From: Bacteroidota bacterium
Lineage (GTDB): Bacteria > Bacteroidota > Ignavibacteria > Ignavibacteriales > Ignavibacteriaceae
Direction of reading: 5' to 3'
DNA length: 61,329 nucleotides
Assembly (NCBI GenBank): GCA_022562275.1
Contig: JADFPP010000009.1
Span: 1 to 61,329 of the forward strand
Position numbers and translations under genes: made by a program. The stretch's first letter is position 1. Every line of letters starts with the position of its first letter. This document shows, one piece after another, positions 34,851-43,736 of the stretch. The notes under the pieces were generated by a model. The model saw nothing but the letters and a program-made list of their open reading frames with translations. It was not told where the DNA came from and ran no database searches.

Positions 34851-36014
34851 ATGCCATTTTATGTTAAGGTGGGAAATGTTCCGCCGAAGAGGCATACAAC
34901 ATTTTTTAAAGAGGATGGAGAATCACTATATCGCGAAGAGTTGTTTAGCACTAAAGGATTCTCAGGAATATATTCAAATAAGTATCACATATTCACACCA
35001 ACCCAGGTAAAAAATATTGGAGAGATCTCACAAGACCATTCATCCGAATGGCCGGATGCACCGCTTCAATATTATCACTTCTTTACGGAAAAAAAGAAAA
35101 CAAGAGGTGATATTCTTTCGTCACGCAACGAATTTTTAAAGAATGATAATTGTGTTATCTCAACAGCCAATGTTACTGAAGATGCAGACTATTTTTTCAG
35201 GAATAGTTATGCTCACGAATTAATTTTTGTTCACCACGGTGAAGGCGAATTTTTATCAGAATATGGTCGCTTGCCGTTTGAGCCATGGGATTATATTTTA
35301 GTGCCCAAGGGTACAACATATCAGTTGAAATTTAAAAATTATGACAATAATAAATTGTTTATTGTTGAATCATCCTCACCTTTTGAGATCCCCCGTCATT
35401 TTAGAAATGAATATGGACAGTTAACAGAGGATGCACCTTATTATGAGAGAGATTTTCATATTCCGCAGTTTATGGAACCGATTGATAAACAAGGTGAATT
35501 CGAATTGATATTAAAATTGAAAGACAAGTATTTTAAATATCTTCTGCCAAATCATCCGTTTGATGTGGTTGGCTGGGATGGATTTTTATATCCTTATACA
35601 TTTAATTTAAGAGAGTATGCTCCAAAAGTTGGGAAGATACACCTCCCGCCACCGGTGCATTTAATGTTTACCACACAAAGCTTTGTAGTTTGTAATTTTG
35701 TTCCTCGCCTGTTTGATTTTCATCCCGACTCCATACCGTCACCTTATTATCATTCTAATGTTGATAGTGATGAAGTTCTCTATTATGTTCATGGAGATTT
35801 TATGTCTCGTAAAGGCGTCGAAGAAGGATCTATTACTCTGCATCCAATGGGAATTCCGCATGGACCTCAGCCCGGTAAAACAGAAGCATCAATCGGGGTA
35901 AAGGAAACAGATGAATATGCTATTATGATTGATACTTTCCAACCGCTTCAGGTAACTAATAATGTAAAAGATACTATGGTTGAAAACTACAGCCAGTCTT
36001 GGTTGGAAGAATAG
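34851..36014 (+). CDS. hmgA: Homogentisate 1,2-dioxygenase
   Basis: 387 aa from the ATG at 34851, chosen because GGAGG sits five bases upstream. Cupin fold: HHGEGEFLSEYGRLPFE, then HLPPPVHLMFTTQSFVVCNF, and the iron-ligand region HSNVDSDEVLYYVHGDFMSR with HPMGIPHGPQPG. Opens the ring of homogentisate to maleylacetoacetate. Somewhat shorter than the 430-aa proteobacterial enzymes, as in the compact bacterial form. Second gene of the tyrosine operon. Confidence 0.93.
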   Translation: MPFYVKVGNVPPKRHTTFFKEDGESLYREELFSTKGFSGIYSNKYHIFTPTQVKNIGEISQDHSSEWPDAPLQYYHFFTEKKKTRGDILSSRNEFLKNDNCVISTANVTEDADYFFRNSYAHELIFVHHGEGEFLSEYGRLPFEPWDYILVPKGTTYQLKFKNYDNNKLFIVESSSPFEIPRHFRNEYGQLTEDAPYYERDFHIPQFMEPIDKQGEFELILKLKDKYFKYLLPNHPFDVVGWDGFLYPYTFNLREYAPKVGKIHLPPPVHLMFTTQSFVVCNFVPRLFDFHPDSIPSPYYHSNVDSDEVLYYVHGDFMSRKGVEEGSITLHPMGIPHGPQPGKTEASIGVKETDEYAIMIDTFQPLQVTNNVKDTMVENYSQSWLEE

Positions 36015-36060
36015 AGCAAACATTTCCGCTAATAAGTAATTTGGAATTAAGGAGAATAGT

Positions 36061-37074
36061 ATGAAATTAGTTTCATATACATTAAAGAAAAAAGATCGAA
36101 TAGGAATTTATAACAACAATAATATTTATGATCTTAAAGAATGTGCACAAGGTCTCGGTATTGAATTGCCATCGAGGATGAGAAGATTTCTGCGAGGGGG
36201 AGATAACATGATTGAGCAAGCAAAGCAAGTCAATAGTGCAATCCTTGAAGGTAAAATAACTTCAAATGTGGAAGATTCGAAATTGAAATTGCTTGCTCCA
36301 ATTCCTAAACCAACATCTTGCAGAGATGCTTACGCATTCCGCCAGCATGTTGCTACGGCAAGGAGAAATCGTGGTGTTCCGATGATTGATGAGTTTGATC
36401 AATTCCCCGTATTCTATTTAACAAATCACAACGCCATTGTTGGATCCGGTGATGTAAAACTTGAGTCAGATCATTTTCTTAAACTCGACTTTGAACTTGA
36501 AGCAGCAATTGTAATTGGGAAAAGAGGAAAAAACATTTCTGTAAAGGAAGCTGATTCATACATTGCAGGATATATGGTAATGAATGATATATCTGCAAGA
36601 GTTTTGCAAATGGAAGAAATGAAATTGAATCTTGGACCTGCCAAAGGAAAAGATTTCGCCACAGCAATTGGACCCTGGCTGGTAACACCGGATGAGCTTG
36701 AATCTTATAAGATTGAAACTGAATTTGGAAATAAATATGATCTGCGAATGACTGCAAAGCATAACGGTAAATTAATATCGGATGGAAATATGAAAGATAT
36801 GGATTGGACATTTGCAGAAATAATTGAACGTGCCTCTTACGGTGTTGAACTTGTTGCCGGTGATGTAATTGGATCAGGCACGGTTGGAACCGGTTGTTAC
36901 CTCGAACTGAACGGGACCTGCGTACTGGAAGCAAAAGAAAAAGGCGAAGACTTTACACCTATCTGGATTGAAGAAGGTGATTCAATGGAATTGGAGATTG
37001 CCGGGCTGGGTGTATTAACAAACAAATTTCTTAAAAGAAAAACAGCTCGCTCGATTCTTGCAAAAAAAAAATAG
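36061..37074 (+). CDS. Fumarylacetoacetate hydrolase-family protein
   Basis: 337 aa. C-terminal FAH fold: NHNAIVGSGDVKLES, the metal ligands in KLDFELEAAIVIGKRG, YMVMNDISARVLQ, GPAKGKDFATAIGPWLV and GDVIGSGTVGTGCYLELNG. In this operon its job is to split fumarylacetoacetate into fumarate and acetoacetate. No maleylacetoacetate isomerase gene lies in the operon, so isomerisation may be glutathione-independent, encoded elsewhere, or bypassed by direct hydrolysis of maleylacetoacetate. RBS AAGGAG ahead of the ATG. Confidence 0.88.
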   Translation: MKLVSYTLKKKDRIGIYNNNNIYDLKECAQGLGIELPSRMRRFLRGGDNMIEQAKQVNSAILEGKITSNVEDSKLKLLAPIPKPTSCRDAYAFRQHVATARRNRGVPMIDEFDQFPVFYLTNHNAIVGSGDVKLESDHFLKLDFELEAAIVIGKRGKNISVKEADSYIAGYMVMNDISARVLQMEEMKLNLGPAKGKDFATAIGPWLVTPDELESYKIETEFGNKYDLRMTAKHNGKLISDGNMKDMDWTFAEIIERASYGVELVAGDVIGSGTVGTGCYLELNGTCVLEAKEKGEDFTPIWIEEGDSMELEIAGLGVLTNKFLKRKTARSILAKKK

Positions 37075-37077
37075 TTA

Positions 37078-38067
37078 ATGCTTCACTACGAAATTAAAGA
37101 TTTAGCCGTACCGGAATTACATCAACTGCTTTTAGGGGGAATTGCACCCCGACCAATAGCATTAGTTTCAACAATATCAAAAGATGGAGAAAGTAATTTA
37201 TCACCATTTTCGTTTTTTAATGCTTTTGGTGTTAATCCACCGATGATTGCGTTTTCGCCGGCAAGACGCGGAAGAGATGCGAGTTTAAAAGATACTTATA
37301 ATAATCTCATCTCAACCGAAGAATGTGTTGTGCAAGCTGTTACCTATTCTATGGTTGAACAAATTAGTCTCGCATCTACCGAATATCCGGCAGGTGTTGA
37401 TGAATTTTTAAAGAGCGGTTTAACTCCAATTGAATCCGATTTAGTAAAACCTAAAAGAGTTAAAGAATCTCCATTTCAAATGGAATGCAAATTAGTTGAT
37501 ATGAAAAGTTATGGTGAAAGTGGGGGATCAGCTAACATGGCAATTTGTGAGATTCTGAAATTGCATGTTGCAGAAGATATTTTTACTGATGGAATTATTG
37601 ATCCTCAAAAAATTGATTTAATTGCTAGGATGTCCGGCAATTATTATTGCCGCGCAAATGGAAAAGCAATATTTGAAGTTGAAAAACCATTGGAAAAAAG
37701 AGGGATTGGTTACGATCAGCTTCCGAATTTTATAAAATTATCGGAAGTTTATTCTGCAAATAATCTTGCTAAATTTGGAAATGCAACTTCAATTCCTGAC
37801 GATGGAACAGTTAAAGATTTTATTAAAGAAATTGTTAATATTGATTCTGTAGGATTTGAAATTAGTGAAGAAGCATTTTACAGATATGAAAAGCTATCCA
37901 ATTATAAATACATGATGAAAACTTCGCTTCAATTTATAAAAGAAAACCATCCCAAATCAAAATACTTTATAGAAATCACTGCAAAATGCGCATTAGAAAA
38001 TAATGACACGGATTTTGCCTGGAAAGCGGCAATGTGTAAAGAAAAAATTGATAAACATCCCTGGTAA
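37078..38067 (+). CDS. Flavin-reductase-like (FMN-binding split-barrel) protein
   Basis: 329 aa, three bases after the FAH gene. Residues 1-210 form the split barrel: GGIAPRPIALVSTISKDGESNLSPFSFF, NPPMIAFSPARRGRDASLKDT and ANMAICEILKLHVAED. Residues 215-329 are a helical extension not part of the usual flavin reductase (about 200 aa). Members of this group are often next to fumarylacetoacetase and homogentisate genes in Bacteroidota, but the reaction is not established to my knowledge. A supply of reduced flavin or a side reaction in tyrosine catabolism is a guess. Confidence 0.78.
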   Translation: MLHYEIKDLAVPELHQLLLGGIAPRPIALVSTISKDGESNLSPFSFFNAFGVNPPMIAFSPARRGRDASLKDTYNNLISTEECVVQAVTYSMVEQISLASTEYPAGVDEFLKSGLTPIESDLVKPKRVKESPFQMECKLVDMKSYGESGGSANMAICEILKLHVAEDIFTDGIIDPQKIDLIARMSGNYYCRANGKAIFEVEKPLEKRGIGYDQLPNFIKLSEVYSANNLAKFGNATSIPDDGTVKDFIKEIVNIDSVGFEISEEAFYRYEKLSNYKYMMKTSLQFIKENHPKSKYFIEITAKCALENNDTDFAWKAAMCKEKIDKHPW

Positions 38068-38087
38068 TTGACTATCCATAATTAATA

Positions 38088-40061
38088 ATGAAAAACGTGT
38101 CCGAAAATACTTTGCTGTGGCAGCCTAATAAAAAAAGTATTGATGATACTAATATCACAAAGTTCATTAAGTTCATAAATAAAGAATTCACAACATCATT
38201 ATCTAATTACTCCGATTTATATAATTGGTCTGTTACGGATATAGAAAAATTTTGGGAGGCTACCTGGAAATATTCCGGAATAATTCACTCCGTAGGGTAT
38301 GATTCTGTTCTTGATGAAAGAAAAATGCCTGGGGCTAAATGGTTCGAAGGTGCAAAATTAAACTTTGCTGAGAATCTGCTTCGACATCGTGATGATACTA
38401 TTGCTATTATTAGTTATAGGGAAGATAATCCAACCATTCAATTAAGCTATAAAGAACTTTACTCTCTGGTTGCAACGTGTGCCGCTGGATTAAAAAAACT
38501 GGGGGTTACTAAAGGGGATAGGATTGCTGGATTTGTTACCAATATACCTGAAACGCTTATTGCAATGTTAGCGACCACGAGTCTGGGAGCAATTTGGTCC
38601 TCGTGCTCCCCTGATTTTGGATTACAGGGTGTATTGGATAGATTTAATCAGATTAATCCCAAAATATTATTTGCGATTGAAAGTTACCAATATAATAGAA
38701 AATTGATAGATTGTAGGAAGAAAATTGAACAAATCGCTGATAAAATTCCTGCTATTGAGAGAGTAATCAAAATACCACATTTTGATGATTTTTCTAGCCA
38801 GAATAGAAATGAACTTACAGATGATAAATATATATATTTTAATGAATTACGAAGATATGATGAAACTGAAATATCGTTCAAACAGTTACCATTTAATCAC
38901 CCGGTGTATATTATGTATTCAAGCGGTACAACCGGATTGCCAAAATGTATGGTACATGGTGCTGGTGGGATATTATTACAGCATTATAAGGAGCACGTTT
39001 TTCATACAAATCTAACCAAAGGTGATGTAATTTCCTATTTTACAACTTGCGGGTGGATGATGTGGAACTGGCTGGTTAGTTCCTTACAAGTGGGAGCGTC
39101 TATTTTTATGTTTGATGGGAGTCCGGCTTATCCTGATCTGGAAATTTTATGGAAGCAAATTGAAGAAGAAAATATTACAATATTCGGAACAAGTCCAAAG
39201 TTTCTTTCCACCTGCCAAAATGCTGCAATTATCCCAAAGGACAAATTCAATCTTACATCATTAAAAGTAATACTTTCAACAGGGTCTCCATTGTCGGATC
39301 AAAATTTTAATTGGGTTTATAAAAATGTAAAGGAGGATGTCCAATTATCTTCCATTTCAGGTGGCACTGATATTGTATCTTGTTTTATGCTGGGCAATCC
39401 GATTCTACCGGTTTATAGTGGAGAGATTCAATGCAGAGGTTTGGGTATGAAAGTCGAAGCATTTGATGCAGATGGAAAACCTTTATACAATAAAAAAGGA
39501 GAGTTGGTTTGCACCGAACCATTTCCTGCAATGCCGGTATATTTTTGGAATGATAAAAATAATGAGAAATACTTAAAAGCATATTTCCTGGGATTTGAAG
39601 GAGTATGGACACATGGAGATTATATTAAAATTACCCGAACAGGCGGAGTAATTGTTTATGGTAGATCAGATGCTACCTTAAATCCGGGTGGTGTTAGAAT
39701 TGGTACAGCGGAGATTTATCGTATTATTGAATCGATGGAAGAAATAAAAGACAGTGTGGTTGTTGGACAAAAAAAGAATAACGACATTAAAGTTATATTA
39801 TTTATTGTTGTAAAAGATGATGTTGTATGGACAGATGAATTAATAAAAAAAATCAAAAAGAATATAAGAACTAACGCTACTCGCCGTCATGTTCCTTCGG
39901 ATATATACCAGGTTAAGGATATTCCGCATACAATTAGCGGTAAGAAAGTGGAGATTGCCGTCACTAAAATTATTAATGGAGAACCAGTTGAAAACAGGGA
40001 TGCTTTAGCTAACCCTGATTCCCTGGATCAATTTTTAAAATTTAGTACACAGCAGAATTAA
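38088..40061 (+). CDS. Acetoacetyl-CoA synthetase
   Basis: 657 aa, ANL superfamily. Family-specific N-terminus (LLWQPNKKSIDDTNITKFIKF), GAKWFEGAKLNFAENLL, AMP-binding signature YSSGTTGLPKCMVHGAGG, TCGWMMWNWLVSSLQVG, and the C-terminal catalytic lysine region DIPHTISGKKVEIAV. Activates acetoacetate, the product of the preceding hydrolase, to acetoacetyl-CoA, closing tyrosine breakdown. 20 bp after the flavin-reductase-like gene. Confidence 0.92.
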   Translation: MKNVSENTLLWQPNKKSIDDTNITKFIKFINKEFTTSLSNYSDLYNWSVTDIEKFWEATWKYSGIIHSVGYDSVLDERKMPGAKWFEGAKLNFAENLLRHRDDTIAIISYREDNPTIQLSYKELYSLVATCAAGLKKLGVTKGDRIAGFVTNIPETLIAMLATTSLGAIWSSCSPDFGLQGVLDRFNQINPKILFAIESYQYNRKLIDCRKKIEQIADKIPAIERVIKIPHFDDFSSQNRNELTDDKYIYFNELRRYDETEISFKQLPFNHPVYIMYSSGTTGLPKCMVHGAGGILLQHYKEHVFHTNLTKGDVISYFTTCGWMMWNWLVSSLQVGASIFMFDGSPAYPDLEILWKQIEEENITIFGTSPKFLSTCQNAAIIPKDKFNLTSLKVILSTGSPLSDQNFNWVYKNVKEDVQLSSISGGTDIVSCFMLGNPILPVYSGEIQCRGLGMKVEAFDADGKPLYNKKGELVCTEPFPAMPVYFWNDKNNEKYLKAYFLGFEGVWTHGDYIKITRTGGVIVYGRSDATLNPGGVRIGTAEIYRIIESMEEIKDSVVVGQKKNNDIKVILFIVVKDDVVWTDELIKKIKKNIRTNATRRHVPSDIYQVKDIPHTISGKKVEIAVTKIINGEPVENRDALANPDSLDQFLKFSTQQN

Positions 40062-40083
40062 ACATTTAATAGGAATTATATTT

Positions 40084-40434
40084 ATGGAAAATTTTTTAGT
40101 TACAAAAAAAGAAGACATAGTAATTGAAGAAGTAAATCTTGTTAAAGCAACAAGAGAACAAGCTGAAGAGTTTAAAATAATTTTATTAGATCATATTGAA
40201 GAGGGAAAGACTAAACTGGTTATTGATCTCCATCAGTGCGATTTTGTCGATTCAACATTTCTCTCCACTCTGCTTATAGCCCTAAAAGCAGTTATGGCAA
40301 AGGGCGGTAGTTTAAAAATCGCAGCTCTTAAGAATGAAGTTGCAGAGGTGATGGAAGCGACAGGGATGAACAAAGTATTTGAAATTTTTTCAAGTATTTC
40401 GGAGGCAATAGAAAGTTTTAAGAAATTATCTTAA
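40084..40434 (+). CDS. STAS-domain protein (anti-sigma factor antagonist type)
   Basis: 116 aa, single STAS domain: KLVIDLHQCDFVDSTFLSTLLIALKA with the conserved Asp-Ser pair that is phosphorylated in SpoIIAA-like proteins, and GGSLKIAALKNEVAEVMEATGMNKVFEIFSS split across two helices. Lies 22 bp after the acetoacetyl-CoA synthetase, in the same direction; it may be co-transcribed by position alone. No anti-sigma kinase is nearby. Confidence 0.85.
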   Translation: MENFLVTKKEDIVIEEVNLVKATREQAEEFKIILLDHIEEGKTKLVIDLHQCDFVDSTFLSTLLIALKAVMAKGGSLKIAALKNEVAEVMEATGMNKVFEIFSSISEAIESFKKLS

Positions 40435-40528
40435 TCCTTAAATCTACCTCTTGTAGTTTTTTGTACAATAATTCAATTATTTCCAATATCTATGGAAAGA
40501 TCTTATTACATATTTATAAAAACACTAA

Positions 40529-40680
40529 TCACTCAAATTCTCTAGCTTGCTTCTATAACGTACTCCGTGGTAAACCGAGCATTTCAACCGCTGATGAAAC
40601 ATTGTTGTTTGCTTTTTTCATTGCTCATTCAAATATCTCTTTTCCATTTAAATTCTTTTCACACCTTTCAAGTTGGTTTT
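40529..40680 (-). pseudogene. Remnant of an NtrC-type regulator C-terminus (Fis HTH)
   Basis: On the minus strand one frame reads LERCEKNLNGKEIFE, stop, AMKKANNNVSSAVEMLGL, PRSTL, stop, KQAREFE, stop. This is the Fis-type helix-turn-helix that ends sigma54-dependent activators (AL-KANNNVSKAAEMLGLPRSTLY-K). Two internal stops (TGA, TAG) and loss of everything upstream show decay. The 82-codon plus-strand frame over the same DNA is its shadow. The 331-bp STAS to DUF47 gap holds otherwise only a promoter-like site. Confidence 0.72.
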
Positions 40681-40725
40681 TATTATGTCTCGCATTTTTG
40701 AAACATTAACAAATATATAATTTCT

Positions 40726-40733
40726 TATATTTG
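40726..40733 (+). promoter_or_regulatory. Bacteroidota-type -7 box before the phosphate transport pair
   Basis: TATATTTG (consensus TAnnTTTG) ends 32 bp before the DUF47 start. A TTTG at 40697-40700 is 25 bp upstream, slightly wide for a -33 element. Confidence 0.45.
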
Positions 40734-40765
40734 CAGCATTGGTAAAATAATTAAGGAACTGTAAA

Positions 40766-41410
40766 ATGGCAGTTTTATTTAAAAAGATAAAAAATCTGGA
40801 AGCACAGATTGATAACTACCTGGACATGGTTGTTAAAGGCGGATTCCTATTCAAACAGGGAATCAAATACTTTTTAGAAGAACAGACAGAAGAGTTCGAA
40901 TCGCGATTAGTAAACATCGATACAACCGAAAGTGATGCTGATAATCTGAGAAGAAGGATAGAAAGAAGGCTTTATACGGAAACACTTATTCCTGAATCGC
41001 GCGGCGATGTATTAGGTATATTGGAATCTTGTGATAAAGTGTTAAATAAAACAGCAGAAACGCTTCATCAGTTTTCGGTTGAGCTTCCATTCATACTCCC
41101 GGAAGTTAAAAACTATTATCTTGAGTTAACTGATATATCAGTATTAGCATTAGAAGAAATGGTTGCTGCGGTTCGTTCATACTTTACCGATATTAACCAC
41201 GTAAGAGATCATATAAACAAAGTTCAATTATATGAATCGGAATCGGATAAAATTGCGGAAAAAATTAAACGTATTGTTTTCAGATCGAATATTCATTTGA
41301 GCCAGAAAATTCATATGAGATATTTTGCACTTCATATTGAAAGCATAGCCGATGAAGCTGAAGACGTTTGCGACCGGTTGTCAATAGCTGCCGTCAAACG
41401 ATTCATATAA
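40766..41410 (+). CDS. DUF47/PhoU-like phosphate transport regulator
   Basis: 214 aa, all-helical PhoU-like fold. Charged pattern of the TIGR00153 group: FKKIKNLEAQIDNYLDMV, IDTTESDADNLRRRIERRLY, PESRGDVLGILESCDKVLNK and SIADEAEDVCDRLSIAAVKRFI. Members sit next to PiT transporters and are thought to control them by metal and phosphate binding. 15 bp before pitA, so co-expressed. Confidence 0.88.
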   Translation: MAVLFKKIKNLEAQIDNYLDMVVKGGFLFKQGIKYFLEEQTEEFESRLVNIDTTESDADNLRRRIERRLYTETLIPESRGDVLGILESCDKVLNKTAETLHQFSVELPFILPEVKNYYLELTDISVLALEEMVAAVRSYFTDINHVRDHINKVQLYESESDKIAEKIKRIVFRSNIHLSQKIHMRYFALHIESIADEAEDVCDRLSIAAVKRFI

Positions 41411-41425
41411 CAAACAGGTTGGTTA

Positions 41426-42601
41426 TTGATGATTTGGTTTTATTTACTCAGCGGAATTTTTCTTGGCTGGTCATTAGGTGCCAATGACACAGCTAATATA
41501 TTCGGAACTGCAGTAGGCACCCGGATGATAAGGTTTCGTACTGCAGCGATTGTGACAGCAGTTTTTGTTGTTCTGGGTGCAGTTATCAGCGGCGAAGGGG
41601 CTTCACATACACTTGGAAAACTCGGTGCAGTTAATGCAATTGCCGGATCGTTTACAGTTGCTTTGGCTGCGGCTGTAACTGTGGCGTGGATGACTAAATT
41701 GAAACTTCCTGTTTCAACTTCACAGGCAATTGTTGGTGCCATAATTGGCTGGAATTTTTTTACCGGTTCTCCTACCGACATAAACACTTTAATCAAAATT
41801 GTAACTACATGGGTTTTATGTCCGTTATTAGCAGCAGCGTTTGCGTTCGTTATTTATAAAATTACAATGGCTGCTCTGCCAAGATCGAGAGTCCATTTGC
41901 TTAAGCAGGATTATTATAACAGGGTAGGCTTACTCCTGGTAGGTGCATTCGGTGCATACAGTTTGGGGGCAAACAATATTGCAAACGTAATGGGTGTTTT
42001 TGTTCCGGCAAATCCATTCACAGATATTTCTTTTAGTACTCTTTTTACTTTAAGCGGAACACAACAATTATTTTTACTTGGTGCTATTGCTATAAGTGTC
42101 GGTGTATTCACTTATTCTTATAGAGTGATGTTAACAGTTGGTAATGATCTTTTTAAACTTACGCCTGTTGCAGCTTTAGTTGTAGTACTATCCCAATCTA
42201 TCGTGCTTTTCCTTTTTGCTTCTAAAGGATTAGAAACGTGGTTAGCAAGTCTTGGGCTGCCAACTATTCCTTTAGTACCGGTTTCCAGCTCCCAGGCAGT
42301 GATAGGAGCAATAGTTGGAATTGTTCTTGCAAAGAGAGGTAGAGGCGTGAACATGAAAGTATTAGGGAAAATTTCTTCAGGATGGATAACTACCCCGGTA
42401 ATTGCAGCAGTTATCAGCTTTATAGCATTATACTTCGCTCAAAATGTTTTTGAACAAAAAGTGGTTGAGCCAATCAACGAAACAAGAATTGAGATTCAGC
42501 ATCAGAACACACAAATTGATACCCTAAAAAACAGCATTATTTATGAATTTGATTTGAACGAGGATATTAATATTAAAGATTCTACTAAGATGATTCCCTA
42601 A
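41426..42601 (+). CDS. PiT-family inorganic phosphate transporter
   Basis: 391 aa, about ten membrane helices. Both halves of the internal duplication are visible: LGANDTANIFGTAVGTRM at residues 19-36 and LGANNIANVMGVFVPAN in the second half, plus PVSTSQAIVGAIIGW and PVSSSQAVIGAIVGI, the two P-x-S-x-SQA motifs of PiT. Low-affinity phosphate or metal-phosphate uptake. A 45-residue cytosolic or periplasmic tail rich in polar residues follows the last helix. Confidence 0.92.
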   Translation: MMIWFYLLSGIFLGWSLGANDTANIFGTAVGTRMIRFRTAAIVTAVFVVLGAVISGEGASHTLGKLGAVNAIAGSFTVALAAAVTVAWMTKLKLPVSTSQAIVGAIIGWNFFTGSPTDINTLIKIVTTWVLCPLLAAAFAFVIYKITMAALPRSRVHLLKQDYYNRVGLLLVGAFGAYSLGANNIANVMGVFVPANPFTDISFSTLFTLSGTQQLFLLGAIAISVGVFTYSYRVMLTVGNDLFKLTPVAALVVVLSQSIVLFLFASKGLETWLASLGLPTIPLVPVSSSQAVIGAIVGIVLAKRGRGVNMKVLGKISSGWITTPVIAAVISFIALYFAQNVFEQKVVEPINETRIEIQHQNTQIDTLKNSIIYEFDLNEDINIKDSTKMIP

Positions 42602-43149
42602 TTATTGCTCTCTTACTTTATTCATCTAAAAATTTACCAGATTCTGTATACGCTTGAAATCTCTCAAATATAAAATACTCCCAAACCTATTCAACAATCA
42701 CTGGAGTACCATCCTCGACTTCACCGACTCCGTGTAGAGAGATTTTCATTAAAGTTAGATTACTTTCTATTGTCATTCAGCCAGCCTGTCCGGCCCGCTT
42801 CGCTTCGTTGGAGACGAGGCGAGTAGGCAGGTAAGAATCTTGTCAATATTTTTCGAATCCAGTTTATTTATGTTATTCATCGTAATAACTTTCCCCTGTC
42901 TGCAGCGATAACTGTTGCATGAAGTAGTAATTCATTTACTGCTCCATAAAAAGAACATTAATTTATTTTGTAAAATTATAAGGTGTGTTCTAACAAAAAG
43001 AAAATAAATAAAAACTAAAAATGGGGCTGTCTCATAAGTACCAAACTACTAATAATGTTTTTGATTTCATTTTAAAATAAAAATTTTTTCTGGATAAAAG
43101 TAACTTATAGGACAACCCCTTTAGTTAGCTGTTTGAATTTTCAAAATAA
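42602..43149. other. Gap with repeats and no intact gene
   Basis: 548 bp. Contains a TGTCATTCAG-type palindromic repeat with GCCTGTC / GTAGGCAGG arms at 42769-42850 and the mini-element at 43023-43119. On the minus strand short open stretches (one ending at 42877 with an ATGA overlap to another) look like scraps of coding DNA but none can be named. Confidence 0.5.
43023..43119. mobile_element. Mini-element with IS1182-like terminal inverted repeats
   Basis: 97 bp. Ends GGGGCTGTCTCATAAGT and ACTTATAGGACAACCCC, inverted with three mismatches; the inside is AT-rich and non-coding. The G-rich end with CTGTCTCA-AAGT resembles terminal repeats of IS1182-type transposons. The outermost flanks (ACTAAA, TTTAGT) extend the symmetry. 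A solo end of the same kind lies at 47651-47668. Confidence 0.6.
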
Positions 43150-43617
43150 TTAAGTAAAAATAATTTGCGCACCTGCAGATTTTTCGTAAAATTCACCAAT
43201 AGAAATAATTCCGTCAACTTGTTTGCAGAAATCACTTTCCTTTAGGTGAAACATATCTACAGTTGCTTTACATGCATAAAGTTCTCCACCGGCATCGTGA
43301 ATCATTTCAATAAATTCGCGAACAGGAGGTATGTCTATCTTTTCCATTTCTTTACTCATCATTTTAGTTGCAAATGCACTCATTCCCGGTAAAGCTCCAA
43401 GTAGAGTTGGCATGTGCATTGCAGGATTTCCGACAGTTGCAACTTTAAGATGATCCATCCTTTTATCTATGATGGCATCAAGACCAAAGAAAGTAAAGAA
43501 TAAAGTTGCTTCAATACCTTCCATTCTTGCACCATTAGCCATTAACAATCCTGGATAAACACCTTCCAGCGAACCGCGGGAAATAATGATTGATACTTTT
43601 TCGATTGGTTCAGGCAT
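43150..43617 (-). CDS. DsrE/DsrF/DsrH-like sulfur carrier family protein
   Basis: 155 aa. Rossmann-like DsrE fold: VSIIISRGSLEGVYPGLLMANGA, ATLFFTFFGLDAI, and YACKATVDMFHLKESDFCKQ containing two cysteines, the first at the position used for persulfide binding. The middle segment rich in methionine (MHMPTLLGALPGMSAFATKM) is typical of the DsrE2 subgroup. Likely trafficks sulfane sulfur with the DsrC-like protein next to it, 119 bp upstream. Confidence 0.82.
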   Translation of the reverse strand: MPEPIEKVSIIISRGSLEGVYPGLLMANGARMEGIEATLFFTFFGLDAIIDKRMDHLKVATVGNPAMHMPTLLGALPGMSAFATKMMSKEMEKIDIPPVREFIEMIHDAGGELYACKATVDMFHLKESDFCKQVDGIISIGEFYEKSAGAQIIFT

Positions 43618-43736
43618 TATTTATTCTCCTGAATTTGTTTTTTATTTCCAGTTATTCTGAATAATCTTAAAACGAGTGATGATTTTGTTTTAAGATTCTT
43701 TGCTGAAATCAGAATAACATTAAATTTTTTTATAGG

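Noticed and set aside
40461-40709. 82-codon plus-strand frame
   Set aside because: It is antisense to the Fis-type remnant, has no RBS and no family resemblance.
42610-42960. Minus-strand coding scraps, including MNNINKLDSKNIDKIL which recalls IS1-type transposase starts
   Set aside because: Only 16-24 residues each, broken by stops and a repeat; too short to call a pseudogene.
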